DNA of 23,950 nucleotides, taken from DASPWV01 sp046727855 (GTDB lineage: Bacteria > Acidobacteriota > Vicinamibacteria > Vicinamibacterales > UBA2999). The stretch is from positions 1 through 23,950 of the forward strand of contig JBKPDL010000206.1 of the NCBI GenBank assembly GCA_046727855.1, written 5' to 3'. The notes under the pieces were generated by a model. The model did no database searches and was not told the DNA's origin. It was given only the letters and a program-made list of their open reading frames with translations. The position numbers and the translations under genes are program-made. Positions 1 through 7,650 of the stretch are shown piece by piece. How positions within the stretch are numbered: the stretch's first letter is position 1; the number at the start of each line of letters is the position of its first letter.

Positions 1-126
1 GTTCGTGAGGAACCGCCGTTGACGAACCCGCGTGAACGTCCGTGAGGAACCGACGTAAGGAACCTTCGTAAGGAACCCTCGTGAACCTACGTGAGGAACC
101 CAATGTAAGGAACCTTGTAAGGAACG
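1..126. repeat. Decayed tandem array of a ~13-bp unit (GTRAGGAACC)
   Basis: The core GTRAGGAAC occurs at 5, 42, 55, 68, 91, 105 and 117. More degenerate copies start at 18, 32 and 81, so unit starts are 10 to 14 bases apart throughout. No reading frame or obvious hairpin explains it. The array begins at the window edge and probably extends further left. It lies downstream of the STAS gene, which ends at 146 on the minus strand. Function is unknown. Confidence 0.75.
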
Positions 127-145
127 TACGTTCGGAGGTGAGGCT

Positions 146-520
146 CTAGAGTCGGAGTCCCCAATCGAAGCTGCGCACGGCGGCTTGTTCGTCGGCGAAA
201 ATGTCGAACACGAGCTTGAGCTTCATCAGCGCAAGCAGGTGATGGCTGCGAGCCGTCAACTGTGACAGTTTCATCGCGCCGCCGTTCTGCCGCACTTTCT
301 TCAACTCCGCGACCATCATCCCAACACCGGCGCTGTCGATGTAGGTGACCTTCGAAAGGTCCACGACGATTTTCGTCCGTCCGTTCTTGATCAGCTCGTC
401 GACATGCGTGCCAAACTTAATGTCCCCATCGTCGACGGTAATTTCGCCGCTGAGGTTGAGCACCGTCACGTCGTTGACCAGACGTTCGGCGATCTCGAGT
501 TTCGAGGGAGGATATGTCAT
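146..520 (-). CDS. STAS-domain anti-sigma-factor antagonist (SpoIIAA/RsbV-like)
   Basis: This 124-residue protein is one STAS domain, the usual size for bacterial anti-sigma-factor antagonists. These cytosolic proteins bind an anti-sigma kinase and are switched off by its phosphorylation of a Ser/Thr. The signature is the strand IVVDLSKVTYIDSAGVG at about 51-67. The loop DSAG at 62-65 aligns with the DS[ST]G phospho-acceptor loop of SpoIIAA and RsbV, so the second hydroxyl position is alanine. A Ser remains at 63. The ATG at 520 has an AAGGGAG ribosome-binding site 8-9 bases upstream (complement of 529-535). No sigma factor or anti-sigma kinase lies in this window, so its partner is unknown. 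A strong hairpin between it and the gene at 608 suggests separate or attenuated transcription. Fold assignment is firm, specific pathway is not. Confidence 0.88.
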   Translation of the reverse strand: MTYPPSKLEIAERLVNDVTVLNLSGEITVDDGDIKFGTHVDELIKNGRTKIVVDLSKVTYIDSAGVGMMVAELKKVRQNGGAMKLSQLTARSHHLLALMKLKLVFDIFADEQAAVRSFDWGLRL

Positions 521-563
521 TCGGCCGACTCCCTTGTTGCGATGGGCCAGTCACGGTGCCCAG

Positions 564-588
564 AAAAAAAGGGGTCAGACCCCTTTTT
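564..588 (-). terminator. Perfect hairpin with flanking A/T tracts, bidirectional terminator-like
   Basis: The sequence reads A-tract, GGGGTC, A, GACCCC, T-tract. It forms a stem of about 10 bp, including the A:T pairs, around a 3-base loop. On the minus strand the GC stem is followed by seven T, fitting an intrinsic terminator for the TamB-Omp85 gene that ends at 608. The plus strand also ends in five T. It lies 43 bases before the STAS start codon. The shape also resembles short palindromes that are dispersed in some genomes, which cannot be tested here. Confidence 0.7.
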
Positions 589-607
589 CGCGCAGCGGTC
601 CCACCGA

Positions 608-3600
608 TCAGAATGCCTGCCCGATACTGAAGTAAAAGCGACTGCGCCGTTCGCCCGCGCGGGGATCGAGCACGAACCCGTAGTCCCCTCTCAGAAGAAA
701 CCAGGGTGTACGCACGCGCAGACCGACGCCGGCCGATTTGCGCAAGTCGGTCAATGAGAAATCAGACACTTCTCGAAAGACGTTGCCAATGTCGGAAAAG
801 GCAACCCCGTCAAAGATGCCGATGAGCGGAAAGCGCAATTCGTTGTTGATGATGAGCACAGCTTGGCCACCCAGCGGAATGCCGTCTGGGCCGATGGGGC
901 CAACAGCGTTTTGCGCAAATCCGCGGAGCGTCGTACTCCCACCGGCGAAAAAGCGCTCGCTCTCCGGAACGACGCTGTCGATCGGGTGGGCCAGACCAAT
1001 GCGGACGCCAGCCGCGTAGACGAGACGCGGCCGCAGAATTTCGTTGGTGAACGGCCTGCGCCGCTCCGGCTGCAGCGGAAAGTAATGAAAGTACTGCCCA
1101 AAGTACTTGATATAGGTCGCATCCGATCCAAGCCACGACGGCGAATACGCAAAGGCCTGCGACATGAACGCGCCTTTGCTGGCGTCGAGCACTTCGTCGC
1201 GCGTCTCGCGCATGAAGGTAGTCGTCAGCGGAGAAACAGTTGCCGTGCGATCGAGCACGCCACCCGGCGCCGGATCGAACGTGCGCGCGCGTTCATACCG
1301 GTAACCGTAGCTCCACACGTACGAGTTGCGCAGCTTGGTTTCGCCCTGCAGCGACGCACCCAAACGATCGATGTTAAAGGGATTGGTCACGTCCGTGACC
1401 GGATGGCGCTCTTCGCGGTAAAAGAGAGCCGCGGTGAGCTCCACAGGAAAGTACCGCAGCGTAGGCTGGCTCATGTAGAGACGCGCCTCGTGTAGTTGGC
1501 TGTCGTAGCGCCCGCGCAGCCCCACCACCCGCGCCTTGCCGAGCGAATTGTGGTTCGAAATGTCCAGCAAGCCGCCAACCCCGCGTTCGGTATCAAACGA
1601 CGCACCATAGCGAAGTTGAAACGGTTGCTCTTCGCGGAGCGCCACATTGATACGCACGGGCTTTTGATCCGCGGCATCTGCCAATGGTGTTCGCGAATCC
1701 GGTGATGCAGCAGCTGAAACGTCGCCGGCAAGCGGCTTCCGCGTCACGTCAACAACGGAGTACGCACCTGTGTCATACAGGTTGCGCCGCGATCGGCTCA
1801 GCGCCGACAGGTCGAGCGGCTGTTCGGACGACAGCTCGAGCTGCTCTCTCACGAGTCGCTCGCTGGTCTTCTGATTGCCTTCAATGACGATGTCGGCAAC
1901 GACTGTCTGCGGTCCCTCTTTGACGCCAAAGGTCACGTCGAGCTGACCAGCCTTGCGATCCATGGCGAGTTCGTACTCCACCCGCACATCGTTGTAGCCG
2001 CGCCTCCAGTAGAGCTGTCGGATGCGTTGCCGTGCATTTTCCGCCGCCCCCGGCAGAAACGGATCGCCGACCTTCAGCGGCAGTTCGCCGATCAGCAATG
2101 TGGTGTCAAAGACCGACGTGCCGGACGTCCGAAGCTCCCGAATCGTGAAGCGCGGACCTTCGTTGACCGGGAGCACGACTCGCGCGATGGTGCCGCTGAA
2201 CTCATACCGAGGCTTGGCAATGGCGGTGATGAGGAAGCCCTGCTCGCGGTAGTAGCGTTCGAGCAGCTCGGTGACGACGGTCGGATCGGTGAAAAGCTGC
2301 TGTTCGAGTTTCTGATCCTCGATGATGCGATCGAGCTCCTTGGGCTTGATGCCAGAGACCCCTTCGAATACGAGCATGACTTTCGCAGAGCGCGGCCCCG
2401 GTTCCATGCGAAAGAGCACGCGCCTTTGGTCGGCGCTGACCTCATCGATCACGTAGGACACCTTCGCTTGCAAGTGGCCGTCCTGCATGAGCCACGCGCG
2501 CAGCACTTCGGCACCATCATCCGCGCGTTGCGCGTCGAACACGCCCCGCTGCCACTGTTTGCGAACGTCGTCGATCACGTTTGCCGGCGGTGCCGCCCCC
2601 TCGAAGCGCGGCTCCACTCTCGGTCCCCGTACGACGCGGAGTCGCAGGCTCACCGGGCCATCCGACAGTTCCCGTTCGAGACGGACGCGCGACTGAAGCC
2701 GGCCCTGCTCGAAATAGAACCGTTGGACGCGCTCGACGCCACGACGCGCGGCGAAAAAATCAAACTCGTCCCCGGCTTCCACTTTGAACAGCTTCTGAAT
2801 CGGTTCATCGGCCGCCGCATCGCCGCTGATCTCGACGCGTGCAACTACCGGGCGCTCGCGTCGTTGCCGAGTAGGAGCGGGGACGCCGCCAAAGCGAAGG
2901 TCGTGATGGACGTCCAGACGATAGGTGTCGTCACTTTGGCGAGTGGTCCGAGTCTGAAAACGGCGCGTGATGTCGTACTCAGCGACCCAGATCTGATCGC
3001 TGCTGTCGGTGAGATTCGTCGAATAGACGAGCTGAAGCTGGTCGGTGAGTTCCTGCGCAACCGTCAGTCGCGCCGTCGGATCGGTTTCGTTCGCGATTAA
3101 ATTTGGCTCGATTCGGACCTCGCTCAGTCCAGTAGCACGTTCGACTCCGCGACCGAGGCGGGAGCCAAGACGCCCAGCCATATACGACAACATTTGCTCA
3201 CGCGCCACCTCGAATTCCTCGCCACGCATCTCGTCGACCGTTCGGCCTGTTACCAGCAGCGCCATGATGTCGGGCTCGGGTAGCTCGGGATCCGACCTCA
3301 GCACAGTCTCCGTGTCGTCGGGCGTGCCCGACACCAAGACGCTGATGTCATAGTTTTGCGCCGACGTGGTAAGCGCCAGGTCAAACGATGGCGCGATGCG
3401 GCGTTCGTCGAGAAACACGATCTCGCCGCGCTCGACTCGGTATCGGCGCTCGTTCAATGTCAGTTGCCCGCCCTCCTGCACGGTGAGTTGCCCGGTGAGA
3501 CCGGGTTCGTAGGGGGTGCCGACGACCCGCAAGTCGGTTGTGACCTCCGCTTGTGCCAGGTTGTTGTCGATCAGAATCGGCGTCGCCGTGTCCACGTTGA

Positions 3601-6600
3601 CGTTGAAGCGGACGCGTTCGATGAACGGGTTCCGCTCCTCAGTCAAATCTAACTTGCGCGGCTCGCCGATCGAAGCAAGAAGACCCTGGTCCAAGTTGAT
3701 GTCGTCGGTCAGACCAGCTTCGGTGATGGTGACCTGCCCATCCACGAGGAACTCTTCCCCGCGCCGGGTGACGCGCAGATTCGCATCGGACAAGCTGCGC
3801 AGTTCGAGCGGCGCGTCGAACGCAAAGTCGTGCGTTTCAACTTGCAGATCGAGGTCGCGCACGCCGCCTGCGCCGAGCGCCACGAAGCCCGACCCGTTCA
3901 GCGTTCCGCCGTTCACATTCGCGGTCAGAGTCGACAGCGTCATGCGCGGCCCTTCCATATCCACTCGCGCGCTCACTGCTTCAGCAACGATGTTCGGCTC
4001 CTCGGACACGACCGTTGCATTGTTCACGTCGATGGAGCCGCGCACGTCTGGGGACGACATGGTGCCGCCAGCGGTGAGCTGTATCGTGGATTGACCTTCC
4101 GCGCGGACCCGATCGGTAAATAACGTGACCGCCCCGACATTCAAGTTCCCCTTCGCGGTCAGGTCGAGTGCGCGCTCGCCCACCAGGCTCACCGAACCGC
4201 CTGCCGCCAGCGCACCAGCCGTTCCCGACAGGTCCAGCGTTTGGACGCTCGCCGTGCCACCGGCAATCTCGACCGCCACAGGCTGCTGCTGCGCGAGTGT
4301 CAATCCGCGGAACGCGAACTGCAGTTCGGGAAACGTCAGCTGCCCCTCGATCGCTTCGAGTGCGGCGCGCGTTGCTTGTAGTTGGGCATCGAGCGCGATC
4401 TGGCCAGTTAGCCCGGCCGGCGCGCCGGGCACCGTCGCAAGATCGAGATTGCGGAGGGTTGCTTTGAAACTTGCCGGCCCACCTTTGCGTGGAATCTCAA
4501 CCGGGAGCTGGGGGACCACTTCGAGCGGCACCCGCGCAACGGCCTCAATCCTCGCTGCTCCCCAGTTGGCGGCAAGCTGTTCGATGTTGGCCTCACCACC
4601 GACCATGCGGGCGCGAAGCTGCACATTCGACAGGCCCGGGTCGATCTGCGGCGTGCGCAGTGAGCCATTCTCGATGGTGACGACCAGATCGGGATCAATT
4701 GCCGCGAGCGTCCCGCGAACGGTGCCGGCCACGACCAGAGCACCATCGCCGCTGATGGCCGACTCGGCCGGCACGTACTTCGTGAGCGTTGCGAGATTCG
4801 CACGTGCGTCGATCTGCAGCTCGCCTTCCTCCGCACGTGTCGTCAGCGGAAGCTCACCGCTTACTGTAATCGTCGAATCCTGCGCGTTGCCGCGGAGGCG
4901 ATCGATCTGCAGCCGCTCTTCCGCATAGCGCAAGAGTGCGGGCGTATCGATGCTGAACGGCTGACCGTTCCAGGCGCCGGAAAACGCGTCGATGTTTGCC
5001 GTAGCGCGTCCGCGTTCCGGCGCAGCCAGGTCGACTGTGGCTTCGACCCGCGCACGCAGTTGCCCTTGCAACGGCGTTTGGAGGTTCGCGGGAATCGTCG
5101 CGAGATCGAGATCCTCGATCTGGATATTAGCCGCAGTCGGGTAAGGACGCTGCACACCGATGTTGGCGTTCGCATGCAAGCGGAAACGCTCGGCTGCCGC
5201 CTTGATGGTCGCCTGCTGGCTGGCGACCACAGCATGGGCGAGGACTGTGCCAAGGTCATAGTCGCCGAGGCGCAAGTCGTTGACCGCGAGGTTTGCGTTC
5301 GCCGTCGGATCCGCGACCGTGCCAGAACCGTTTGCGGTGAGCGTGACGGCGCCTCTCAACGGCAGCCCGTCTGGCAAAGTCGCCGTGAGCAGCTGGACGT
5401 TGTCGGATCGAGTATCGAACGTGTAGGAGCGGGACGCGACATTGTATCTGCCGGTCGCAACGATGTGCCCATCACCACCGGGCTGCGGTTTCGTCAACTC
5501 CGCGCGGTTGACGTTCACTTCCTGTCCCACCACGGAAGCGCTGGCGTCAAATGTCCCCAGCGTTTCTTTGAAAGCAGACAGGTTGATCGCCTGAAGACTG
5601 ATGGTTGAAACGGGACGCGATAGAGTTCCAGACGTCGCGGCTTGCAATGAAATGCTACCCGTCACGGGCGCTGTCGCTTGATTGAACGCTGCAAGTAGTT
5701 GCGGAATGTCGAGTGCGTCAGCCTTGATGCTGACGTCGAGAGGCCGCGCGCCCATCAAGCCAATCCGGCCCGTCGCGTACGCCGTCGCGTCGCCCCACAA
5801 AAGATCGACGCGATCGATCCGTAGAGCAGCAGGCGTGTAGCCGATGTCGCTCGTCAGCGCAAGACCGTCGGCGGCTCCGAGCGAGAGGGCGGGCGCGTTG
5901 ACGTGTGCTGATACTGCCGGCGATTGCAGCGTGCCCCCCACCCTCGCCTGTGCGTCCACTGTGCCGCGCACCGCGACAGGCGTTGGCGACCCTGTGCGTC
6001 GCCCAAGAAATGCCTCTGCGCTCCGTATAGTCTGGCCAACGTCCGCGATACGCGTTTGAAGACTGCCCTGCAGTTGCCGCCGATCGCGAAGAGCGACGAG
6101 GCCGTTCACGTCGGCGCCCGCCACCCGCAGCGCATTCACCGCAGCTGCGATGCGACCAGGCGCGGCATCGACGTGCAGGCGGCCGCTAACAGGCAGCACC
6201 GACGGCTCGGCGTCCCCTCTTGTTGCCACAAGAGTGGCATCAGCCGAGCCTGTCGCCGCCAGGTAATCGAGGCCCGTCCACTTCGCATCGACACGTGCAT
6301 CGGCGCGACTCGCGATCGCGTATGGCAAGTTGAAGAGCCGTACGGCTGCCGCCGCATCGAGGCTCGACACGGCCGCGCGCAGATGTGATGGGCCAGACCC
6401 AGCCGTTGCGATCGAACCCTCACCGGCAATCGCACCAACAGGCGACCGGACGTCGACACGCGAGAGCTCGACGCGCTGATCGGTCATGTCGTAGGTCGCC
6501 GTCGCCGCCAACTGCACCCGATCAACGTTGCGGAATTGAACGTCGGAACCGCGAATCTGCGCCTGCAGAGTTGGCGCAGCGAGCTTGCCCTTCGCGGTGC

Positions 6601-7471
6601 CGTCGATCTCGATGATGCCGCTCACCTTTTCCGCGAGCCGCGCTGCGGTCGCCGCCCTGGACGCATCGAGACGAGCACGAAGCGCCAAATCAGCCTGCGC
6701 GGTCTCGGCGAAATCACGCACGGTGCCGCTCAGGGTCAGGCGCGATCCCTCGGTGTCCAGAGCGAGCTGTTCGACACGCACGTCGTCCTCGCCAAGATCG
6801 ATGGAGCCAGCCAGGCTATCGAGGTGGACCCGGCGCTCCTGCATCCGAGCGGAGCCGCCTGCGCTTTGTACGGTGATGACATGGCGGTCGCTGAAGCGAT
6901 CGCCGTTGACCTCGAGATTCGAAATCGGAAGTGTCACGTCGATGTCGCGTGCCCGGTTCTCATATCGCACGTTGGCGTTGGTGACGATCAGCTTAGAGAT
7001 GAGGTAGTTCGGAGGCGTCTCTTGTTCGTCCGTGTCGCCAATCGGCCGCGGCAGATTGTCGAGCCCGCGCTCGTCGATAAAATAATGAATCGCAATGCCA
7101 TCCACCTCGCCCGACTCGATCTCGTAGCGGCCTCGCACGAGTGGCCACAGGCGTATGTCCAGCCTGACGCCCGAGATGACCGCAAATGGCGGCGCCTCAG
7201 GCCCCACTACCGAACGGACCTTGATGTTGCGCAAGGCAAGTGACAGGTCGAACAGGTTGTAGGTGAGACCGTCTGCATTCAGGTCAATTTGTCGCTTCGC
7301 GAGAACGTTCGTGACTTGAGAGAGTACAAATCGTTTGCCGGCCGGCGCATGTAGGGCCCCGATGAGGGCGAGGACGAACACACCGAGAACCATCGCAAAG
7401 ATCGCGAGGAATCTGAAGAGACGCGATCGCAATCGGTGCGTGGCCCCTGCTTCTGACGGTGCGACCGGCAT
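608..7471 (-). CDS. TamB (DUF490)-POTRA-Omp85 fusion, single-chain translocation and assembly module
   Basis: This 2287-residue protein joins two envelope factors that are normally separate. An uncleaved-looking inner-membrane anchor lies at about 20-42, preceded by a basic RLRSRLFR. A long repetitive beta-rich stretch of alternating polar and hydrophobic strands follows, as in TamB and other AsmA-like bridges. The TamB C-terminal signature lies at about 1300-1500, including GTPYEPGLTGQLTVQEGG and the later MALLVTGR. Five POTRA-like units occupy about 1540-1945, with repeated 'hxxhxhxG' openings and 'YRxxGF'-type helices. An Omp85 barrel from about 1947 contains the RGF motif near 2182 (STTLRGFAQN) and ends in a terminal Phe. 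TamA/TamB and BamA families insert outer-membrane proteins, and TamB-like bridges are also linked to lipid transport. The ATG at 7471 is the only one before the anchor, and its ribosome-binding site is weak. It lies 179 bases downstream of a TonB-receptor gene on the same strand. Domain assignment is strong, substrate is unknown. Confidence 0.9.
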   Translation of the reverse strand: MPVAPSEAGATHRLRSRLFRFLAIFAMVLGVFVLALIGALHAPAGKRFVLSQVTNVLAKRQIDLNADGLTYNLFDLSLALRNIKVRSVVGPEAPPFAVISGVRLDIRLWPLVRGRYEIESGEVDGIAIHYFIDERGLDNLPRPIGDTDEQETPPNYLISKLIVTNANVRYENRARDIDVTLPISNLEVNGDRFSDRHVITVQSAGGSARMQERRVHLDSLAGSIDLGEDDVRVEQLALDTEGSRLTLSGTVRDFAETAQADLALRARLDASRAATAARLAEKVSGIIEIDGTAKGKLAAPTLQAQIRGSDVQFRNVDRVQLAATATYDMTDQRVELSRVDVRSPVGAIAGEGSIATAGSGPSHLRAAVSSLDAAAAVRLFNLPYAIASRADARVDAKWTGLDYLAATGSADATLVATRGDAEPSVLPVSGRLHVDAAPGRIAAAVNALRVAGADVNGLVALRDRRQLQGSLQTRIADVGQTIRSAEAFLGRRTGSPTPVAVRGTVDAQARVGGTLQSPAVSAHVNAPALSLGAADGLALTSDIGYTPAALRIDRVDLLWGDATAYATGRIGLMGARPLDVSIKADALDIPQLLAAFNQATAPVTGSISLQAATSGTLSRPVSTISLQAINLSAFKETLGTFDASASVVGQEVNVNRAELTKPQPGGDGHIVATGRYNVASRSYTFDTRSDNVQLLTATLPDGLPLRGAVTLTANGSGTVADPTANANLAVNDLRLGDYDLGTVLAHAVVASQQATIKAAAERFRLHANANIGVQRPYPTAANIQIEDLDLATIPANLQTPLQGQLRARVEATVDLAAPERGRATANIDAFSGAWNGQPFSIDTPALLRYAEERLQIDRLRGNAQDSTITVSGELPLTTRAEEGELQIDARANLATLTKYVPAESAISGDGALVVAGTVRGTLAAIDPDLVVTIENGSLRTPQIDPGLSNVQLRARMVGGEANIEQLAANWGAARIEAVARVPLEVVPQLPVEIPRKGGPASFKATLRNLDLATVPGAPAGLTGQIALDAQLQATRAALEAIEGQLTFPELQFAFRGLTLAQQQPVAVEIAGGTASVQTLDLSGTAGALAAGGSVSLVGERALDLTAKGNLNVGAVTLFTDRVRAEGQSTIQLTAGGTMSSPDVRGSIDVNNATVVSEEPNIVAEAVSARVDMEGPRMTLSTLTANVNGGTLNGSGFVALGAGGVRDLDLQVETHDFAFDAPLELRSLSDANLRVTRRGEEFLVDGQVTITEAGLTDDINLDQGLLASIGEPRKLDLTEERNPFIERVRFNVNVDTATPILIDNNLAQAEVTTDLRVVGTPYEPGLTGQLTVQEGGQLTLNERRYRVERGEIVFLDERRIAPSFDLALTTSAQNYDISVLVSGTPDDTETVLRSDPELPEPDIMALLVTGRTVDEMRGEEFEVAREQMLSYMAGRLGSRLGRGVERATGLSEVRIEPNLIANETDPTARLTVAQELTDQLQLVYSTNLTDSSDQIWVAEYDITRRFQTRTTRQSDDTYRLDVHHDLRFGGVPAPTRQRRERPVVARVEISGDAAADEPIQKLFKVEAGDEFDFFAARRGVERVQRFYFEQGRLQSRVRLERELSDGPVSLRLRVVRGPRVEPRFEGAAPPANVIDDVRKQWQRGVFDAQRADDGAEVLRAWLMQDGHLQAKVSYVIDEVSADQRRVLFRMEPGPRSAKVMLVFEGVSGIKPKELDRIIEDQKLEQQLFTDPTVVTELLERYYREQGFLITAIAKPRYEFSGTIARVVLPVNEGPRFTIRELRTSGTSVFDTTLLIGELPLKVGDPFLPGAAENARQRIRQLYWRRGYNDVRVEYELAMDRKAGQLDVTFGVKEGPQTVVADIVIEGNQKTSERLVREQLELSSEQPLDLSALSRSRRNLYDTGAYSVVDVTRKPLAGDVSAAASPDSRTPLADAADQKPVRINVALREEQPFQLRYGASFDTERGVGGLLDISNHNSLGKARVVGLRGRYDSQLHEARLYMSQPTLRYFPVELTAALFYREERHPVTDVTNPFNIDRLGASLQGETKLRNSYVWSYGYRYERARTFDPAPGGVLDRTATVSPLTTTFMRETRDEVLDASKGAFMSQAFAYSPSWLGSDATYIKYFGQYFHYFPLQPERRRPFTNEILRPRLVYAAGVRIGLAHPIDSVVPESERFFAGGSTTLRGFAQNAVGPIGPDGIPLGGQAVLIINNELRFPLIGIFDGVAFSDIGNVFREVSDFSLTDLRKSAGVGLRVRTPWFLLRGDYGFVLDPRAGERRSRFYFSIGQAF

Positions 7472-7511
7472 GATGCGCGTCTGCCCTGCTGCAGAAAACG
7501 CACCAGTTGGG

Positions 7512-7559
7512 ACCTGTTCGTGGACAGAACGCTGCCGAGCGTGTTCAGGGCGAACAGGT
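7512..7559 (-). promoter_or_regulatory. Structured leader: nested inverted repeat before the TamB-Omp85 gene
   Basis: The arms ACCTGTTCG (7512-7520) and CGAACAGGT (7551-7559) are perfect inverted repeats. Inside them GAACGCT and AGCGTGTTC pair with a small bulge around a GCCG loop. The whole forms one long imperfect hairpin in the 179-base gap between the TonB-receptor stop and the fusion-gene start. No clear T-tract follows it on the minus strand, so it could be an RNA-stability or attenuation element, or an operator. The structure is read directly; the role is inference. Confidence 0.45.
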
Positions 7560-7650
7560 TACCTACCCCTTTCAACGGACGAGCTGGCTGAGCTGCCAGA
7601 GTCGTTCGTCGAGAGACTCGAAGACGACGGCGGGCTGGGGATCAGTTGTG

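Noticed and set aside
2027..3100. 357-codon plus-strand frame inside the TamB-Omp85 gene
   Set aside because: Opposite strand of the POTRA region; composition is that of a codon-position shadow.
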